Positions 32,437 to 42,593 are shown, counted from the first letter of the stretch. The stretch is 64,000 nucleotides of DNA from Pantoea sp. (GCF_028283705.1 NZ_JAPWKD010000011.1:496001-560000); one strand, 5' to 3'. Notes: generated from the sequence alone by a model not told the origin. Numbers and translations are program-made.

Positions 32437-34875
32437 ATGAAAAAGATGTTAACCGGGTTACTTTTCATGGTAACCACCACTGCCTTTGGTGCAGATGATT
32501 TCACCCTCAGGGATATTCATTTTGATGGATTACAGCGTGTCGCACCGGGTGCGGCGATGCTGAGTATGCCACTGCGCGTCGGCGACCGTGTCAATGATGA
32601 CGACATCAAAAATACCATTCGTGCCCTGTTTGCTACCGGCAACTTTGAAGATGTGCAGGTATTGCGTGACGGCGACACGCTGCTGATTAAGGTGAAAGAA
32701 CGTCCGGCGATTGCCAGCATCTCATTCTCCGGCAACAAAGCGATTAAAGAAGATCAGCTGAAACAGAATCTGGATGCGACCGGTGTCCGCGTGGGTGAAG
32801 CGCTGGACCGCACCATGCTCTCGTCGATTGAAAAGGGGCTGGAAGATTTTTACTACAGCGTCGGAAAATATACCGCCAGCGTCAAGGCGGTGGTCACGCC
32901 GCTGCCACGTAACCGCGTCGATCTAAAATTTATCTTTACTGAAGGTGTCTCGGCGAAAATTCAGCAGATCAATATTGTCGGCAATCATGCCTTTTCCGAT
33001 GATGAGCTGATATCGCGCTTCCAGTTACGCGATGACGTCCCGTGGTGGAATTTCATTGCCGACCAGAAATATCAGAAAGAAAAACTGTCCGGCGATCTGG
33101 AAACGCTGCGCAGTTTTTATCTCGATCGTGGTTATGCGCGTTTTAATATTGATTCCACTCAGGTCAGTTTAACGCCCGATCGCAAAGGGATTTATATCAC
33201 CGTTAATATTAACGAAGGCGATATCTATCATGTCAGCAGCGTGGTGGTGAACGGCGATTTAGCCGGGCATTCTGCTGAGATTGAAAAACTGGCGCAAATC
33301 CCGAAAGGGGGATTGTACAGCGGCGCGCAGATTACCCAGAATGAAAATGCCATCAAGAGCCTGCTCGGCCGTTATGGCTATGCTTTCCCGCAGGTCAGTA
33401 CCCAGCCAGAAATTAACGATGCGGACAAAACGGTAAAATTGCACGTCAATGTTGAAGCCGGCAATCGTTTCTACGTGCGTAAAGTACGCTTTGAAGGTAA
33501 TGACACCTCAAAAGATTCGGTGCTGCGCCGCGAAATGCGTCAGATGGAAGGTTCATGGCTGGCAAATAATCTGGTGGATCAGGGTAAAGAACGCCTCAAC
33601 CGTACCGGCTATTTCGAAACGGTGGATGTCGATACCGAGCGCGTGCCAGGTACCCCGGATCAGGTTGACGTGGTGTACAAGGTCAAAGAGCGTAACACCG
33701 GCACCTTCAACATTGGTGTCGGTTATGGTACCGACAGCGGCGTGAGCTTCCAGCTCGGTGTCAGCCAGGATAACTGGATGGGTACCGGGAATACCGTCGG
33801 TTTCAGCGGCACCAAAAATGATTACCAGACCTATGTCGAAGTTTCGGCAACCAACCCGTATTTCACCGTGGATGGTGTCAGCCTCGGTGGCAAATTGTTC
33901 TACAACGATTATAAAGCCGATGATGATGACCTTTCTGAATATACGCTGAAAAGTTTAGGTGCGGGCACCACCTTAAGTTTCCCGATTAGCGAACATAACA
34001 GCATCAATACCGGATTCGATTATGTCTATAACCGCGTCAGCAATATGGCTCCTCAGGTGTCGATGTGGCGTTATCTGGGTTCCGTCGGTGTGCATCCAAA
34101 AGTGATCGAAACCGATGACGACGATGATGATGATTACGCAACCAGCTCTAATACTTTCAGCGCCAATGACGTTTTCTGGAATGTGGGCTGGGGTTATAAC
34201 ACCCTTGACCGTGGTTTCTTCCCGACGTCCGGTGTCAGCGCAGGCTTCAACACCAAAGTGACGGTGCCGGGATCAACCAACAGTTATTACAAAAGCACCC
34301 TCACGGCCAATGCCTATTTCCCGCTCAGCAGCGATCATCGTTGGGTGTTGATGGGACGGACGAAGGCGGGTTACGCAGATGGCCTGGGTGGCAAAGAAGT
34401 GCCGTTTTATGACAACTTCTATGCGGGCGGCTCCAGTTCGGTGCGTGGTTTCTCTTCCAACACCATCGGTCCGAAAGCCGCGTATTACAGTTGTAGCGGC
34501 AGCGAAAGCAGCTATAGCGATTGTGCGGTGAAAAAATCGGATGACGCGGTAGGCGGTAACGCGATGGCCATCGCCAGTGCCGAGTTGATCGTGCCTACGC
34601 CGTTTGTGAGTGAACGTTATGAAAGCTCTCTGCGGACTTCGGTATTCGTTGATGCGGGTACAGTGTGGGATACCAAATGGGAAAATACCGCTGCGACACG
34701 CGCTGCGGGTATTCCTGATTATGGCAATCCAGATAATATTCGTGTTTCCAGCGGTTTGGCATTGCAATGGCAGTCACCACTGGGTCCGCTGGTGTTCTCT
34801 TATGCTGTGCCGATCAAGAAATATGAAGGCGATAAGTCTGAGCAGTTCCAGTTTAATATTGGTAAGACATGGTAA
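32437..34875 (+). CDS. BamA paralogue (Omp85-family outer membrane assembly protein)
   Basis: An 812-residue, complete BamA-like protein. It has a signal peptide (1-19), five POTRA domains (about 20-420; for example [20 protein letters not shown] and [20 protein letters not shown]) and a C-terminal beta-barrel ending in FQFNIGKTW. The barrel lid motif VRGF is at 669-672, and a loop cysteine pair (C686, C696) keeps the E. coli BamA spacing. An extra run of seven Asp (560-566) lies in a surface loop. None of the usual bamA neighbours (rseP, skp, lpxD) is present, so this is a second copy rather than the housekeeping gene. It should act in, or alongside, outer-membrane protein insertion. Confidence 0.92.
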   Translation: MKKMLTGLLFMVTTTAFGADDFTLRDIHFDGLQRVAPGAAMLSMPLRVGDRVNDDDIKNTIRALFATGNFEDVQVLRDGDTLLIKVKERPAIASISFSGNKAIKEDQLKQNLDATGVRVGEALDRTMLSSIEKGLEDFYYSVGKYTASVKAVVTPLPRNRVDLKFIFTEGVSAKIQQINIVGNHAFSDDELISRFQLRDDVPWWNFIADQKYQKEKLSGDLETLRSFYLDRGYARFNIDSTQVSLTPDRKGIYITVNINEGDIYHVSSVVVNGDLAGHSAEIEKLAQIPKGGLYSGAQITQNENAIKSLLGRYGYAFPQVSTQPEINDADKTVKLHVNVEAGNRFYVRKVRFEGNDTSKDSVLRREMRQMEGSWLANNLVDQGKERLNRTGYFETVDVDTERVPGTPDQVDVVYKVKERNTGTFNIGVGYGTDSGVSFQLGVSQDNWMGTGNTVGFSGTKNDYQTYVEVSATNPYFTVDGVSLGGKLFYNDYKADDDDLSEYTLKSLGAGTTLSFPISEHNSINTGFDYVYNRVSNMAPQVSMWRYLGSVGVHPKVIETDDDDDDDYATSSNTFSANDVFWNVGWGYNTLDRGFFPTSGVSAGFNTKVTVPGSTNSYYKSTLTANAYFPLSSDHRWVLMGRTKAGYADGLGGKEVPFYDNFYAGGSSSVRGFSSNTIGPKAAYYSCSGSESSYSDCAVKKSDDAVGGNAMAIASAELIVPTPFVSERYESSLRTSVFVDAGTVWDTKWENTAATRAAGIPDYGNPDNIRVSSGLALQWQSPLGPLVFSYAVPIKKYEGDKSEQFQFNIGKTW

Positions 34876-35042
34876 CTGTCGTCAGTCTGTTAAATAGTGA
34901 AAAGGCTTTTACATTTTCTTTAAACAGAGAAGACAGACGAAAGCTGATGAAAAGGTAAAATAGTAAATCGTGCAATGCTCAGGGAAAGAGGGTTCGCGAA
35001 AACATCGTTGTTATGCGTTTTTAATTAACTGAATTTTATTTC

Positions 35043-35071
35043 GCCACCCTCATTTAGAGGGTGGCTTTTTT
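35043..35071 (+). terminator. Terminator of the BamA paralogue
   Basis: GCCACCCTC and GAGGGTGGC form a perfect nine-base stem with a five-base loop, followed by TTTTTT. It sits at the junction with the convergent sugar transporter operon. Confidence 0.85.
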
Positions 35072-35075
35072 ATTT

Positions 35076-36164
35076 TCAGCTATTGGCTTCGTTTAAACGA
35101 TAGCCCGTTTCACTATCAAAAAGATGTATTTTCTCGCTATTAAAGCCAAGCATCAGCGCATCGCCGCTGCTGGCGGTATGGCGTCCGGCAATCTGCATAT
35201 GCAGCGCGTGTCCATGCCAGTCGAGGTGCAGCAGGGTCGATTCACCGGTGATCTCCACCACGTTAACCTGTGCCGGTGCACCATTACTGACTTCGCGCAG
35301 GTCATGCGGGCGTATACCAATGGTGACAATGTCACCGTCACGTTCACGTGCCACACCATGCCAGCGCTCGGGTAACGGCTGCCATAAATCCTGACATTGC
35401 ACACCCGACACGCCGTCGTGCGCAATCAGCTGCGCCGGTAACAGGTTCATCGGTGGCGAACCAATAAAACGCGCCACGAAGGTATTAGCAGGGCGATCGT
35501 AAATTGCCAGCGGGGCACCTTGTTGCACAATATGGCCGGCCTGCATCACCACGATCTGATCCGCCAGCGTCATCGCTTCCACTTGATCGTGCGTGACATA
35601 TACCATGGTGGTTTTGAAACGCTGATGCAGCGATTTAATCTCGGCGCGTAATTCCATACGCAACTGGGCATCAAGGTTTGACAGCGGTTCATCAAACAAA
35701 AATACCTGTGGATTGCGCACCATCGCCCGACCCATTGCCACACGCTGGCGCTGCCCACCCGACAGCGCCCGCGGGTAGCGCTGTAACAGCTGGTCGATGC
35801 CAAGAATCGCCGCAATACGCTGGATTTTGCTCTGCTGCTCCTCGCGTTTGACCTTCTTCACCTGCATATGAAAGGCCAGGTTTTCAGCCACCGTCAGATG
35901 CGGATAAAGCGCGTAGCTCTGAAATACCATCGCAATATCCCGGTCAGCAGGATCGCGATCGTTGATCTGCACCTGGTCCATCAGAATAGCCCCTTCAGAC
36001 AGGCTCTCTAGCCCGGCCAACAGACGCAACAGTGTCGATTTGCCGCAACCGGAAGGCCCGACCAGCACGGTAAAACTGCCGTCAGGAATGGTCAGATCGA
36101 GCGGATGCAGCACCGACTGCTTGCCGTAGCGTTTGGCGACTTTGATCAGTTCAACACTGGCCAT
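35076..36164 (-). CDS. Sugar ABC transporter ATP-binding protein (UgpC/MalK type)
   Basis: The start ATG at 36164 follows AAGGAACAG and gives MASVELIKVAKRYGK, typical of this class. The 362 residues have Walker A GPSGCGKST, signature ALSGGQRQRVAMGRAM, Walker B VFLFDEPLSNLDAQLRMELR and a C-terminal MalK-like OB regulatory domain (IGIRPHDL). It energises the two permeases encoded upstream. It is the last gene of the operon binding protein, permease, permease, kinase, ATPase. Confidence 0.93.
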   Translation of the reverse strand: MASVELIKVAKRYGKQSVLHPLDLTIPDGSFTVLVGPSGCGKSTLLRLLAGLESLSEGAILMDQVQINDRDPADRDIAMVFQSYALYPHLTVAENLAFHMQVKKVKREEQQSKIQRIAAILGIDQLLQRYPRALSGGQRQRVAMGRAMVRNPQVFLFDEPLSNLDAQLRMELRAEIKSLHQRFKTTMVYVTHDQVEAMTLADQIVVMQAGHIVQQGAPLAIYDRPANTFVARFIGSPPMNLLPAQLIAHDGVSGVQCQDLWQPLPERWHGVARERDGDIVTIGIRPHDLREVSNGAPAQVNVVEITGESTLLHLDWHGHALHMQIAGRHTASSGDALMLGFNSEKIHLFDSETGYRLNEANS

Positions 36165-36166
36165 AA

Positions 36167-37120
36167 TTACTGTTCCTTTGCCGAAAATTGGAGTTGTTGC
36201 CAGGTGGGGTAACGCCGTGGGGCGGTGCTGATTGCCAGCGCGGCCACCGCGATCCCCCACTGTAGTGCCTGGGCAGTATCCTGCTGATGCAGCAGCGCGG
36301 TAAGAAAACCGGCGTTAAAACTGTCGCCAGCACCAATGGTATCGACCACCGTGACCGGTTGAGCTGGCTGGCTCAGGCTGCGATCGTGTAACCAGCAGCG
36401 TGCGCCCTGTTCACCGCATTTCACCACACAGCCGCCACGTCCGCTGAGTTGCAGCGTTAACTGCATCGCACTGGCGTCTAACGATTCCGCCGCCCCCAGC
36501 CCGAGGGTTTCCACCTCGTTCAACAGCAGCCAGTCGCATTGCGGCAACCAGCGGGCGATATCCTGCTTAACCTGATCCGTCCAGCCTTGTGGCGGCCAGC
36601 CGGTATCCACGGCGATCAGGTATCCGCGCTGACGGAGTTCGCACAGCAGGGCAGGATATTCATCGTAAAGATGCAGGCAGAGAAAGGTGCCGCACAGCAG
36701 CACGATATCACCTTCCGCCGCTTGCTCGGGCAGCTGTTCCAGCACCTGCTGCGCCGTCAGTTGCACAATATGGCCATAATTACTGATAAACGAACGTTCA
36801 TGATCGGAATGTGTGACGCCGACGGTGAGTGAAGTTTCGCACTGGCTGCGTGGCCAGTGCGCTGCGCTGTGCGGGAAATAACCGGCGAGCCACTGGCTGA
36901 GGCCATCGTCACCCTGGTTAGCAATGGCGCGGTGGCGCACCTGCATTGCTTCCAGCGCCAGTGCGCAGTTGCCCGCAGAGCCGCCCGGGCGCAGTTCGCT
37001 GTTTTTGACCATCACTTCGGTCCCGCGCTGTGGCCACTGATCCAGCGTGCCCATAATTAAATCGACGTTAATGTTACCCACCACATACAGCGTGGCGGTG
37101 GTAGCCGTTGTGCTGATCAT
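36167..37120 (-). CDS. PfkB-family carbohydrate kinase
   Basis: A 317-residue ribokinase-like enzyme. The N-terminal VVGNINVDLIMG and RPGGSAGNCALALEAM motif and the C-terminal VVDTIGAGDSFNAGFL (GAGD anion hole and catalytic Asp) are intact. It should phosphorylate the sugar imported by the transporter in whose operon it lies. It overlaps the permease stop by four bases and ends two bases before the ATPase gene. The sugar is not identifiable. Confidence 0.9.
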   Translation of the reverse strand: MISTTATTATLYVVGNINVDLIMGTLDQWPQRGTEVMVKNSELRPGGSAGNCALALEAMQVRHRAIANQGDDGLSQWLAGYFPHSAAHWPRSQCETSLTVGVTHSDHERSFISNYGHIVQLTAQQVLEQLPEQAAEGDIVLLCGTFLCLHLYDEYPALLCELRQRGYLIAVDTGWPPQGWTDQVKQDIARWLPQCDWLLLNEVETLGLGAAESLDASAMQLTLQLSGRGGCVVKCGEQGARCWLHDRSLSQPAQPVTVVDTIGAGDSFNAGFLTALLHQQDTAQALQWGIAVAALAISTAPRRYPTWQQLQFSAKEQ

Positions 37121-37956
37121 CCCTTACTCCCGCCGCTGGCAAGTCCGCTTACCAGGGTTTTCTGTAGCCAGATAGCAATAAACAGCGGTGGCACCGAAGC
37201 CAGAATACCGACTGCCGCAACTAAACCATCATCGGTGGCACGCCCGGCGGTAAATCCGGCAATGGTCACTGGCAGGGTTTGCGCCGCGATATTGCTGGTG
37301 AACAACAGGGCATAGAAAAATTCGTCCCACGCCAGCAACCAGCCAAACAGCGCTGCGGCACCCAGCACGGGTTTCGCCAGCGGTAACGTTATCCGCAGCA
37401 GCACCTGCCAGACACGCAGACCATCAAGGCGTGCCGCCTGTTCGATATCCTGCGGCAGGGCATCGAACTGGTTTTTTAGCATCCAGGTGAGGAAAGGTAA
37501 GATCAGCGAACAATAAACAATGATCAAACCGGGTCGGGTGTTGAGCAGGTCGAAATGCTGTAACAGGAAATAAAGCGGCAGCACAAAGGCGACCGGTGGC
37601 ACCATGTAGATGGCGAGGGAGGCAAACAACCAGCCGTCGCGACCACGATAGCGTGAGAAACTGAACGCGGCCGGAATCGCCAGCAGCAAACAAATCACCG
37701 TCGCCCCGGTGGCGACGATCAGGCTGTTGCCCAGGGCGTGTAGAAACAGGGTGCCAGGCTGATCGGCTGCCAGCGACAGCAGCCTGCCGTAGCGGGTGAA
37801 GTCCCACTGGCGTGGCAGCCATTCCAGCGGTATGCGCGTCAGGTCGCTGGTGGCACTGACGCTCATCAGAAACAGCCAACCCATCGGTGCCAATACCGAA
37901 ATGGCGACCACCAGCGCGGCAAGGTATTTCGCCACCGCGCGTAATTTAGCCTTCAT
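37117..37956 (-). CDS. Sugar ABC transporter permease (MalG type)
   Basis: ATG at 37956 is five bases after GGGAG; the longer frame starts with GTG and is less likely. The 279 residues form about six membrane helices, with the EAA motif DIEQAARLDGLRVWQVLLRITLPLAKP in the cytoplasmic loop. It pairs with the MalF-type permease encoded just upstream, whose 3' end it overlaps by 11 bases. Confidence 0.9.
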   Translation of the reverse strand: MKAKLRAVAKYLAALVVAISVLAPMGWLFLMSVSATSDLTRIPLEWLPRQWDFTRYGRLLSLAADQPGTLFLHALGNSLIVATGATVICLLLAIPAAFSFSRYRGRDGWLFASLAIYMVPPVAFVLPLYFLLQHFDLLNTRPGLIIVYCSLILPFLTWMLKNQFDALPQDIEQAARLDGLRVWQVLLRITLPLAKPVLGAAALFGWLLAWDEFFYALLFTSNIAAQTLPVTIAGFTAGRATDDGLVAAVGILASVPPLFIAIWLQKTLVSGLASGGSKG

Positions 37957-38854
37957 AGGCACTCCCACGACGACGTTGACGCCACAATAGCGACATGTAA
38001 ATGATGATCAGCACCGCACACAGCAGGGTCATCAGGATGGCGTAAGCCGCACCACTCCCGGCGCGCAGATAACTGAATGACTCCTGGTAGACATAAAAGC
38101 TGAGGGTTTTGGTGCTATCGACCGGGCCACCACGCGTCATCACGTAAATAATGTCGAAGATTTTAAAGGCATCGATAGTACGCAACACCAGCGCGACACT
38201 CAGAGGGCCGACGATGGCCGGAAAGGTAATCGCCCGGAAACGTCGCCAGGCCGATGCGCCATCGAGTCGTGCGGCCTCATACAGATCCTCAGGGACGGAT
38301 TGCAGTGCAGCCAGCACCAGCAGCGTGACCAGCGGATAGTTTTTCCAGATATCCGCTAACATCACGGCGTTAAGGGCGGAATCCGGTGAACCCAGCCAGC
38401 TGCGATAGCCATCAATAATCCCCAGCTGTGTCAGCAGCGCATTGATGCTGCCATAATCCGGGTTGAAGTTGAGTCGCCACATCATGGCGTTAACGATGGT
38501 GGGTAGCGCCCACGGCAGAATCACCAGCACGCGTAAGAAATTACGACCGATGAATTTCTGATTAAGCAGCAGGGCCACCAGTACGCCAATCACCCCTTCA
38601 ATGGCGACCGACACCACGGTGAAGTAGAGCGTACGCCAGAGCGAAGACTGAAAATCAGCATCGGTGAGGGCAAAAAGGTAGTTATCCAATCCCACCCAGC
38701 CGGGCGCTTCACCGCTGCCGATTAGGGCGGCATCGGTAAAACTGAGCCAGATGGTGCGTAGCAGGGGCCAGGCGGTGAGCAGCAGCATCACCAGTAACAT
38801 GGGTGCCAGCAGCACCCATGCCTGCCGCTGTTCGCGTTGACGCAAACTCAGCAT
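37946..38854 (-). CDS. Sugar ABC transporter permease (MalF/UgpA type)
   Basis: A 302-residue permease with about six helices. It shows LDNYLFALTDADFQSSLWRTLYFT near the N-terminus and the EAA loop VPEDLYEAARLDGASAWRRFRAITFPAI. It lies nine bases downstream of the binding-protein gene, and together with the MalG-type partner it forms the channel. Confidence 0.9.
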   Translation of the reverse strand: MLSLRQREQRQAWVLLAPMLLVMLLLTAWPLLRTIWLSFTDAALIGSGEAPGWVGLDNYLFALTDADFQSSLWRTLYFTVVSVAIEGVIGVLVALLLNQKFIGRNFLRVLVILPWALPTIVNAMMWRLNFNPDYGSINALLTQLGIIDGYRSWLGSPDSALNAVMLADIWKNYPLVTLLVLAALQSVPEDLYEAARLDGASAWRRFRAITFPAIVGPLSVALVLRTIDAFKIFDIIYVMTRGGPVDSTKTLSFYVYQESFSYLRAGSGAAYAILMTLLCAVLIIIYMSLLWRQRRRGSAYEG

Positions 38855-38863
38855 ACTGACTCC

Positions 38864-40111
38864 TTAATGCAGGTGCGCCGCGCTTTTATCCACCGCCTGC
38901 ATCGCCGCTTCCGGCGTCGCACTGCCCAGCAGCACCTGCTGTAATTGCTGTTGCAGCGTATTAGACAGGCGGGAATAATCGGCGGTTTCCGGGCGAGACA
39001 ACATCACGTTCAGCGATTTATCGGCGGCGGCAATCAGGCTTTCCTGGTTTTTCAGTACGGCGGGATCCTGATACGAGCTTTTCCAGATAGGCAGGCTCAG
39101 GGTGGCGTATTTATTCTGTACCGGCTGGGAAGTCATATAGCTGATGTATTGCCAGGCTTGTTCCGCATGGCTGCTGCCTTTGGCGATGCCCAGACCCATC
39201 GAACCGTTAACCGCGCCCACTTTACCGGGGGCATCACCTGGAGCAGGCATAATGCCCACCTGGCCTGCAACCTTGCTCTGCTTCGGATCGTTCGCCATGT
39301 TGTACATGTAAGTCCAGTTCAGTGCGAACGCGGCGTCGCCGTTGGAGAAGGATTTACGCACGTCCTCTTCCAGATATTCGCGGGATGCTGGATTGCTCAG
39401 ACCTTCATCCAGCGAGCTTTTCATCAGTTTCACTGCCTGTAATGAGGCCGGGCTGGAGAAATCGAGTTTGCCATTCTGATAGAACTTGCCGCCAAAACCA
39501 GACACCAGCGTGGTGTAATCACACACCAGCGCTTCCGCCTGTGACCAGCTCCACACCAGCGGATATTTGACGATATTTTTCTGTTTGATGGTACGCGCAT
39601 CATCCATCACCTGTTGCCAGGTCTGTGGCAGGGTGGTGATACCAGCTTTTTCCAGCATGGCTTTGTTGTAGTAAAGATATTTGGTATCGAGGATCCACGG
39701 CATGCCGAGGGTTTTACCTTTGAACACCACGGTGTTCATCGCGCCAGGGAAGATTTGTGATTTTTCTTCCGGGGTGATGCGGCTGCTCACGTCCTGCAGT
39801 AAATCGAAGCGGGTAAATTCGGCAGGCCAGATGGCATCAAACAACACCACGTCATAGCCGTTACCACCGGCACCGCGTGCCGCAACGATTTTGTCGTGCA
39901 ACGCTTCGTAAGGGACAAACTCCAGATTAACCTGCACATCCGGGTGCGCTTTTTCAAATTCCTGGGTCATGGCGCGAATGTCATTTTCACTGTAAGCAGC
40001 CTGAGTCATAAACAGCGCATTGAGTGTGGTGGCCGCTGAGGCGCTTCCCGCGCTCGCTAACAGCAGGGCTGCAAAACATCCTTTCAGCGTGGGGGTGAAT
40101 CGGGTTTTCAT
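38864..40111 (-). CDS. Sugar-binding protein of an ABC transporter (family 1)
   Basis: A 415-residue periplasmic protein. The signal peptide is MKTRFTPTLKGCFAALLLAS... ending at ASA near residue 26. The mature part is family 1 solute-binding: SENDIRAMTQEFEKAHPDVQVNLEFVPYEAL, YDVVLFDAIWPAEFTR, YYNKAMLEKAG and WQQVMDDARTI. It is the first gene of the transporter operon, with an AT-rich inverted repeat just upstream and a divergent ROK regulator beyond it. Confidence 0.92.
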   Translation of the reverse strand: MKTRFTPTLKGCFAALLLASAGSASAATTLNALFMTQAAYSENDIRAMTQEFEKAHPDVQVNLEFVPYEALHDKIVAARGAGGNGYDVVLFDAIWPAEFTRFDLLQDVSSRITPEEKSQIFPGAMNTVVFKGKTLGMPWILDTKYLYYNKAMLEKAGITTLPQTWQQVMDDARTIKQKNIVKYPLVWSWSQAEALVCDYTTLVSGFGGKFYQNGKLDFSSPASLQAVKLMKSSLDEGLSNPASREYLEEDVRKSFSNGDAAFALNWTYMYNMANDPKQSKVAGQVGIMPAPGDAPGKVGAVNGSMGLGIAKGSSHAEQAWQYISYMTSQPVQNKYATLSLPIWKSSYQDPAVLKNQESLIAAADKSLNVMLSRPETADYSRLSNTLQQQLQQVLLGSATPEAAMQAVDKSAAHLH

Positions 40112-40148
40112 GGTTTTCTCCGCCTAGATGCAAAAAGAGGGTGTTTAA

Positions 40149-40171
40149 TTAAATCAATTTGATTGATTTAA
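40149..40171. promoter_or_regulatory. Candidate ROK-regulator operator
   Basis: TTAAATCAA and TTGATTTAA form a perfect inverted repeat with a five-base centre, 38 bases upstream of the binding-protein start codon. AT-rich dyads of this kind are the known targets of NagC/Mlc-type ROK regulators, and a ROK regulator gene is divergent. Confidence 0.6.
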
Positions 40172-40302
40172 TAACGCGCACAGGTTGTCAGATTGCTGCG
40201 GCTGACATCAGTTAGCTAAAGCAAGTGACGTGCCAGGGTAAAAATCCCGGCGACTACTGCGCTTAACTCTGCACAGATTTTTGCATCTGTCAGGTGAACA
40301 GC

Positions 40303-40356
40303 ATGGAAAATGTGTGGCCGATCATAGATATTGATGCCGATGCGCTTAAGAGCTAA
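40303..40356 (+). CDS. Possible 17-residue leader peptide before the ROK regulator
   Basis: The frame MENVWPIIDIDADALKS is preceded by AGGTGA at five-base spacing and ends nine bases before the regulator ATG. It may be a leader coupled to the regulator, or chance. Confidence 0.22.
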   Translation: MENVWPIIDIDADALKS

Positions 40357-40365
40357 GGGAGTACG

Positions 40366-41535
40366 ATGAGAACCTCGGGAACCAATCTGGAACATGCGCG
40401 TGCGCACAACCGCCGCGTGATCATCGAAGCCATTCGCCTGCATGGCGAACTGACGCGTGCCGAGCTGGCACGGCTGACCGCGTTAACGCCGCAAACGGTA
40501 TCAAACATCGTGGCGGAACTGGAAGAGGCAGAGCTGCTTGCCAGCCGCCAGCCGCGTAAGCAGGGGCGGGGACAACCAGCCATTCCGGTAACGCTGAACC
40601 CGGCCAGCGCCTGGTCGATCGGCATTCATCTCGATCATCAAACTTTATTGATTGTGCTGGTAGATTTGACCGGCGAGATTCACTTTCGTCGCCTTATTCT
40701 GGTGCAAAAGCCCCAACCCGGTGCCACCTTAGCGCGCATTGCCGAGGTGCTGGCGGAGATCAAAACCCAGTTGGGTAACCGCTGGCATAAGGTGCTGGGG
40801 ATTGGTGTGGTGATGCCTGGGCCGTTTGGTGTCGAGGGGATCTCATCGGTAGGGCCGACTACGCTGAATGGCTGGGAACAGGTGGATATTGAGGCTGAAC
40901 TGGCGGCGATGAGCGGCCTGCCGGTGACGCTGGAGAATGATGCGACGGTGGCCGCTATCGGCGAACGTTTCCACGGCGTCGCGCGCCAGCTCAACTCTTT
41001 TATTTACCTGTATATCGGTACCGGACTCGGGGCCGGAATTTTTACCGACGGGCATATTTATACCGGGCATGCGCACAATGCCGGGGAAGTGGGGCATATT
41101 GTGATCGAACCGGGTGGACGCGCCTGCTATTGCGGCAATCACGGCTGTCTGGAGCGTTATGTGTCGTTACAGGCGGCCTATGAGTTTTGCGGACTGGATC
41201 CAATGAGCGCATTGCCGGACGATTTGCTGGAAGTTGACCCGGCATTATTTGATCGCTGGATAGACAACGCATTAGGGCCTCTGCGGCAGGCAATTAACAT
41301 GCTGGAGTGCATTTTCGATGCCGAGAGTGTGATCATTGGCGGCATGATGCCTGCTACGCTGCTGGATAAAATCATTCAGCGCCTGCCGCCGTTATATCAA
41401 TCGGTGCGCGGACGCTATCTGACCGGTTCACGGCTGAAAACCGGGATGACAGGCAGCGATACCGCAGCATTGGGAGCTGCGGCATTGCCGATCTTCGATG
41501 AATTTAATCCACAGTTTCAGGTACTGATGAAATAA
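40366..41535 (+). CDS. ROK family transcriptional regulator (NagC/XylR type)
   Basis: A 389-residue protein: N-terminal winged helix (NRRVIIEAIRLHGELTRAELARLTALTPQTVSNIV), then a sugar-kinase-like ROK domain with GIGVVMPGPFG, IGTGLGAGIF and the zinc motif GHIVIEPGGRACYCGNHGCLE. The gene is divergent from the sugar ABC-transporter/kinase operon, which it probably represses in the absence of sugar. GGGAG precedes the ATG. Confidence 0.92.
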   Translation: MRTSGTNLEHARAHNRRVIIEAIRLHGELTRAELARLTALTPQTVSNIVAELEEAELLASRQPRKQGRGQPAIPVTLNPASAWSIGIHLDHQTLLIVLVDLTGEIHFRRLILVQKPQPGATLARIAEVLAEIKTQLGNRWHKVLGIGVVMPGPFGVEGISSVGPTTLNGWEQVDIEAELAAMSGLPVTLENDATVAAIGERFHGVARQLNSFIYLYIGTGLGAGIFTDGHIYTGHAHNAGEVGHIVIEPGGRACYCGNHGCLERYVSLQAAYEFCGLDPMSALPDDLLEVDPALFDRWIDNALGPLRQAINMLECIFDAESVIIGGMMPATLLDKIIQRLPPLYQSVRGRYLTGSRLKTGMTGSDTAALGAAALPIFDEFNPQFQVLMK

Positions 41536-41538
41536 GGA

Positions 41539-42258
41539 TTAGAAGGTTTCGGCGAACAGCGCGAACATGCGTTTAAATGCACGTTCTGCCACCTGCGGGT
41601 GGTACTGCGCGACACCCGGATTGCTTGCCGACGGATCGGTGAAAGAGTGCACTGCTCCGGCATAGCTGACCAGTTGCCAGTCAACCTGCTTCGCACTCAT
41701 CTCGCGGGCGAATTCGCTCAGTTGTTCACGCGGTACCAGCGGATCGGCGGCACCGTCAAGCACCAGCACGCTGCCTTTGATGCCATCAATGGCATAGTCG
41801 CCTTTGGTATCCAGCGTGCCGTGGAAGGAAACTGCCGCTTTGATATCAGCACCGCTGCGTGCCAGCTCCAGCGCGCAGTGACCACCAAAACAGAAACCAA
41901 TCGCTGCCAGCTTATCCGCTGCTACCGGTGCCAGCGGTTGATGCTGAAGCGCCGCCAGGGCTGCCTGCATGCGCGCCACTTCTGCCGGGGTATCTTTCAC
42001 CGCCATCATCATGCTACCGGCTTCCTCGCCGTTCGTCGGGCGTTGGCCTTCACCGTAGAGATCTGCCACCACTACCACAAAGCCCTGAGCGGCGATTTTT
42101 GCTGCCACATCTTCGGCCAGCGCAGTGACACCCATCCAGTTCGGAGCCATCACCACACCGGGGCGTGGATGATTGATGCCATCCTGATAAACCAGAGAAC
42201 CGGCTAAGGTTACGCCGTTTGATGAATAAGTAACTGGAGATGTGACGATAGAATTCAT
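41539..42258 (-). CDS. Dienelactone hydrolase family protein
   Basis: A 239-residue alpha/beta hydrolase. The nucleophile motif GFCFGG with the catalytic Cys, then DGAADPLVP with the Asp and YAGAVHSFTDP with the His complete the family triad. It resembles carboxymethylenebutenolidase-like enzymes (E. coli YsgA type); the physiological substrate is unknown. It ends three bases from the convergent ROK regulator gene. Confidence 0.88.
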   Translation of the reverse strand: MNSIVTSPVTYSSNGVTLAGSLVYQDGINHPRPGVVMAPNWMGVTALAEDVAAKIAAQGFVVVVADLYGEGQRPTNGEEAGSMMMAVKDTPAEVARMQAALAALQHQPLAPVAADKLAAIGFCFGGHCALELARSGADIKAAVSFHGTLDTKGDYAIDGIKGSVLVLDGAADPLVPREQLSEFAREMSAKQVDWQLVSYAGAVHSFTDPSASNPGVAQYHPQVAERAFKRMFALFAETF

Positions 42259-42593
42259 AAATAATTCCCTGATAAATAAATAGGTTAAAACCCTATACCG
42301 TGCCGGGAAACGGTGATCAATGCAATGGTTTCAGCAGGTGATAGCAGGAAATGTTAACGGAGTCGATGTGCTGAGAATTTGGCTGGAGCGCGACGATTTC
42401 GCGGCCAACTTCATAAGCTCACTCCTTTTTTCTGGATAGATACAGTCGTGAAAAACACCCCGACTTGTAAACAAGCCAAATCTTATAACAGCAGTCAAAA
42501 ATGGCTTATTGAACTTAAACGGAAACAGCGCTAAATAGACGGATGTCAGACTATAAATCCGATAATCACTCAATCGCGAGATAAGGAGTTTCT
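42259..42593. other. Divergent intergenic region with a weak small open frame
   Basis: This 335-base region holds the promoters of the dienelactone hydrolase and Mop genes. On the minus strand a 27-codon frame (42414 down to 42331, starting MKLAAKSSRSSQILST) follows AAGGAG at seven bases, which is notable, but the peptide has no recognisable character. No canonical ModE box was seen near the Mop gene. Confidence 0.3.
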
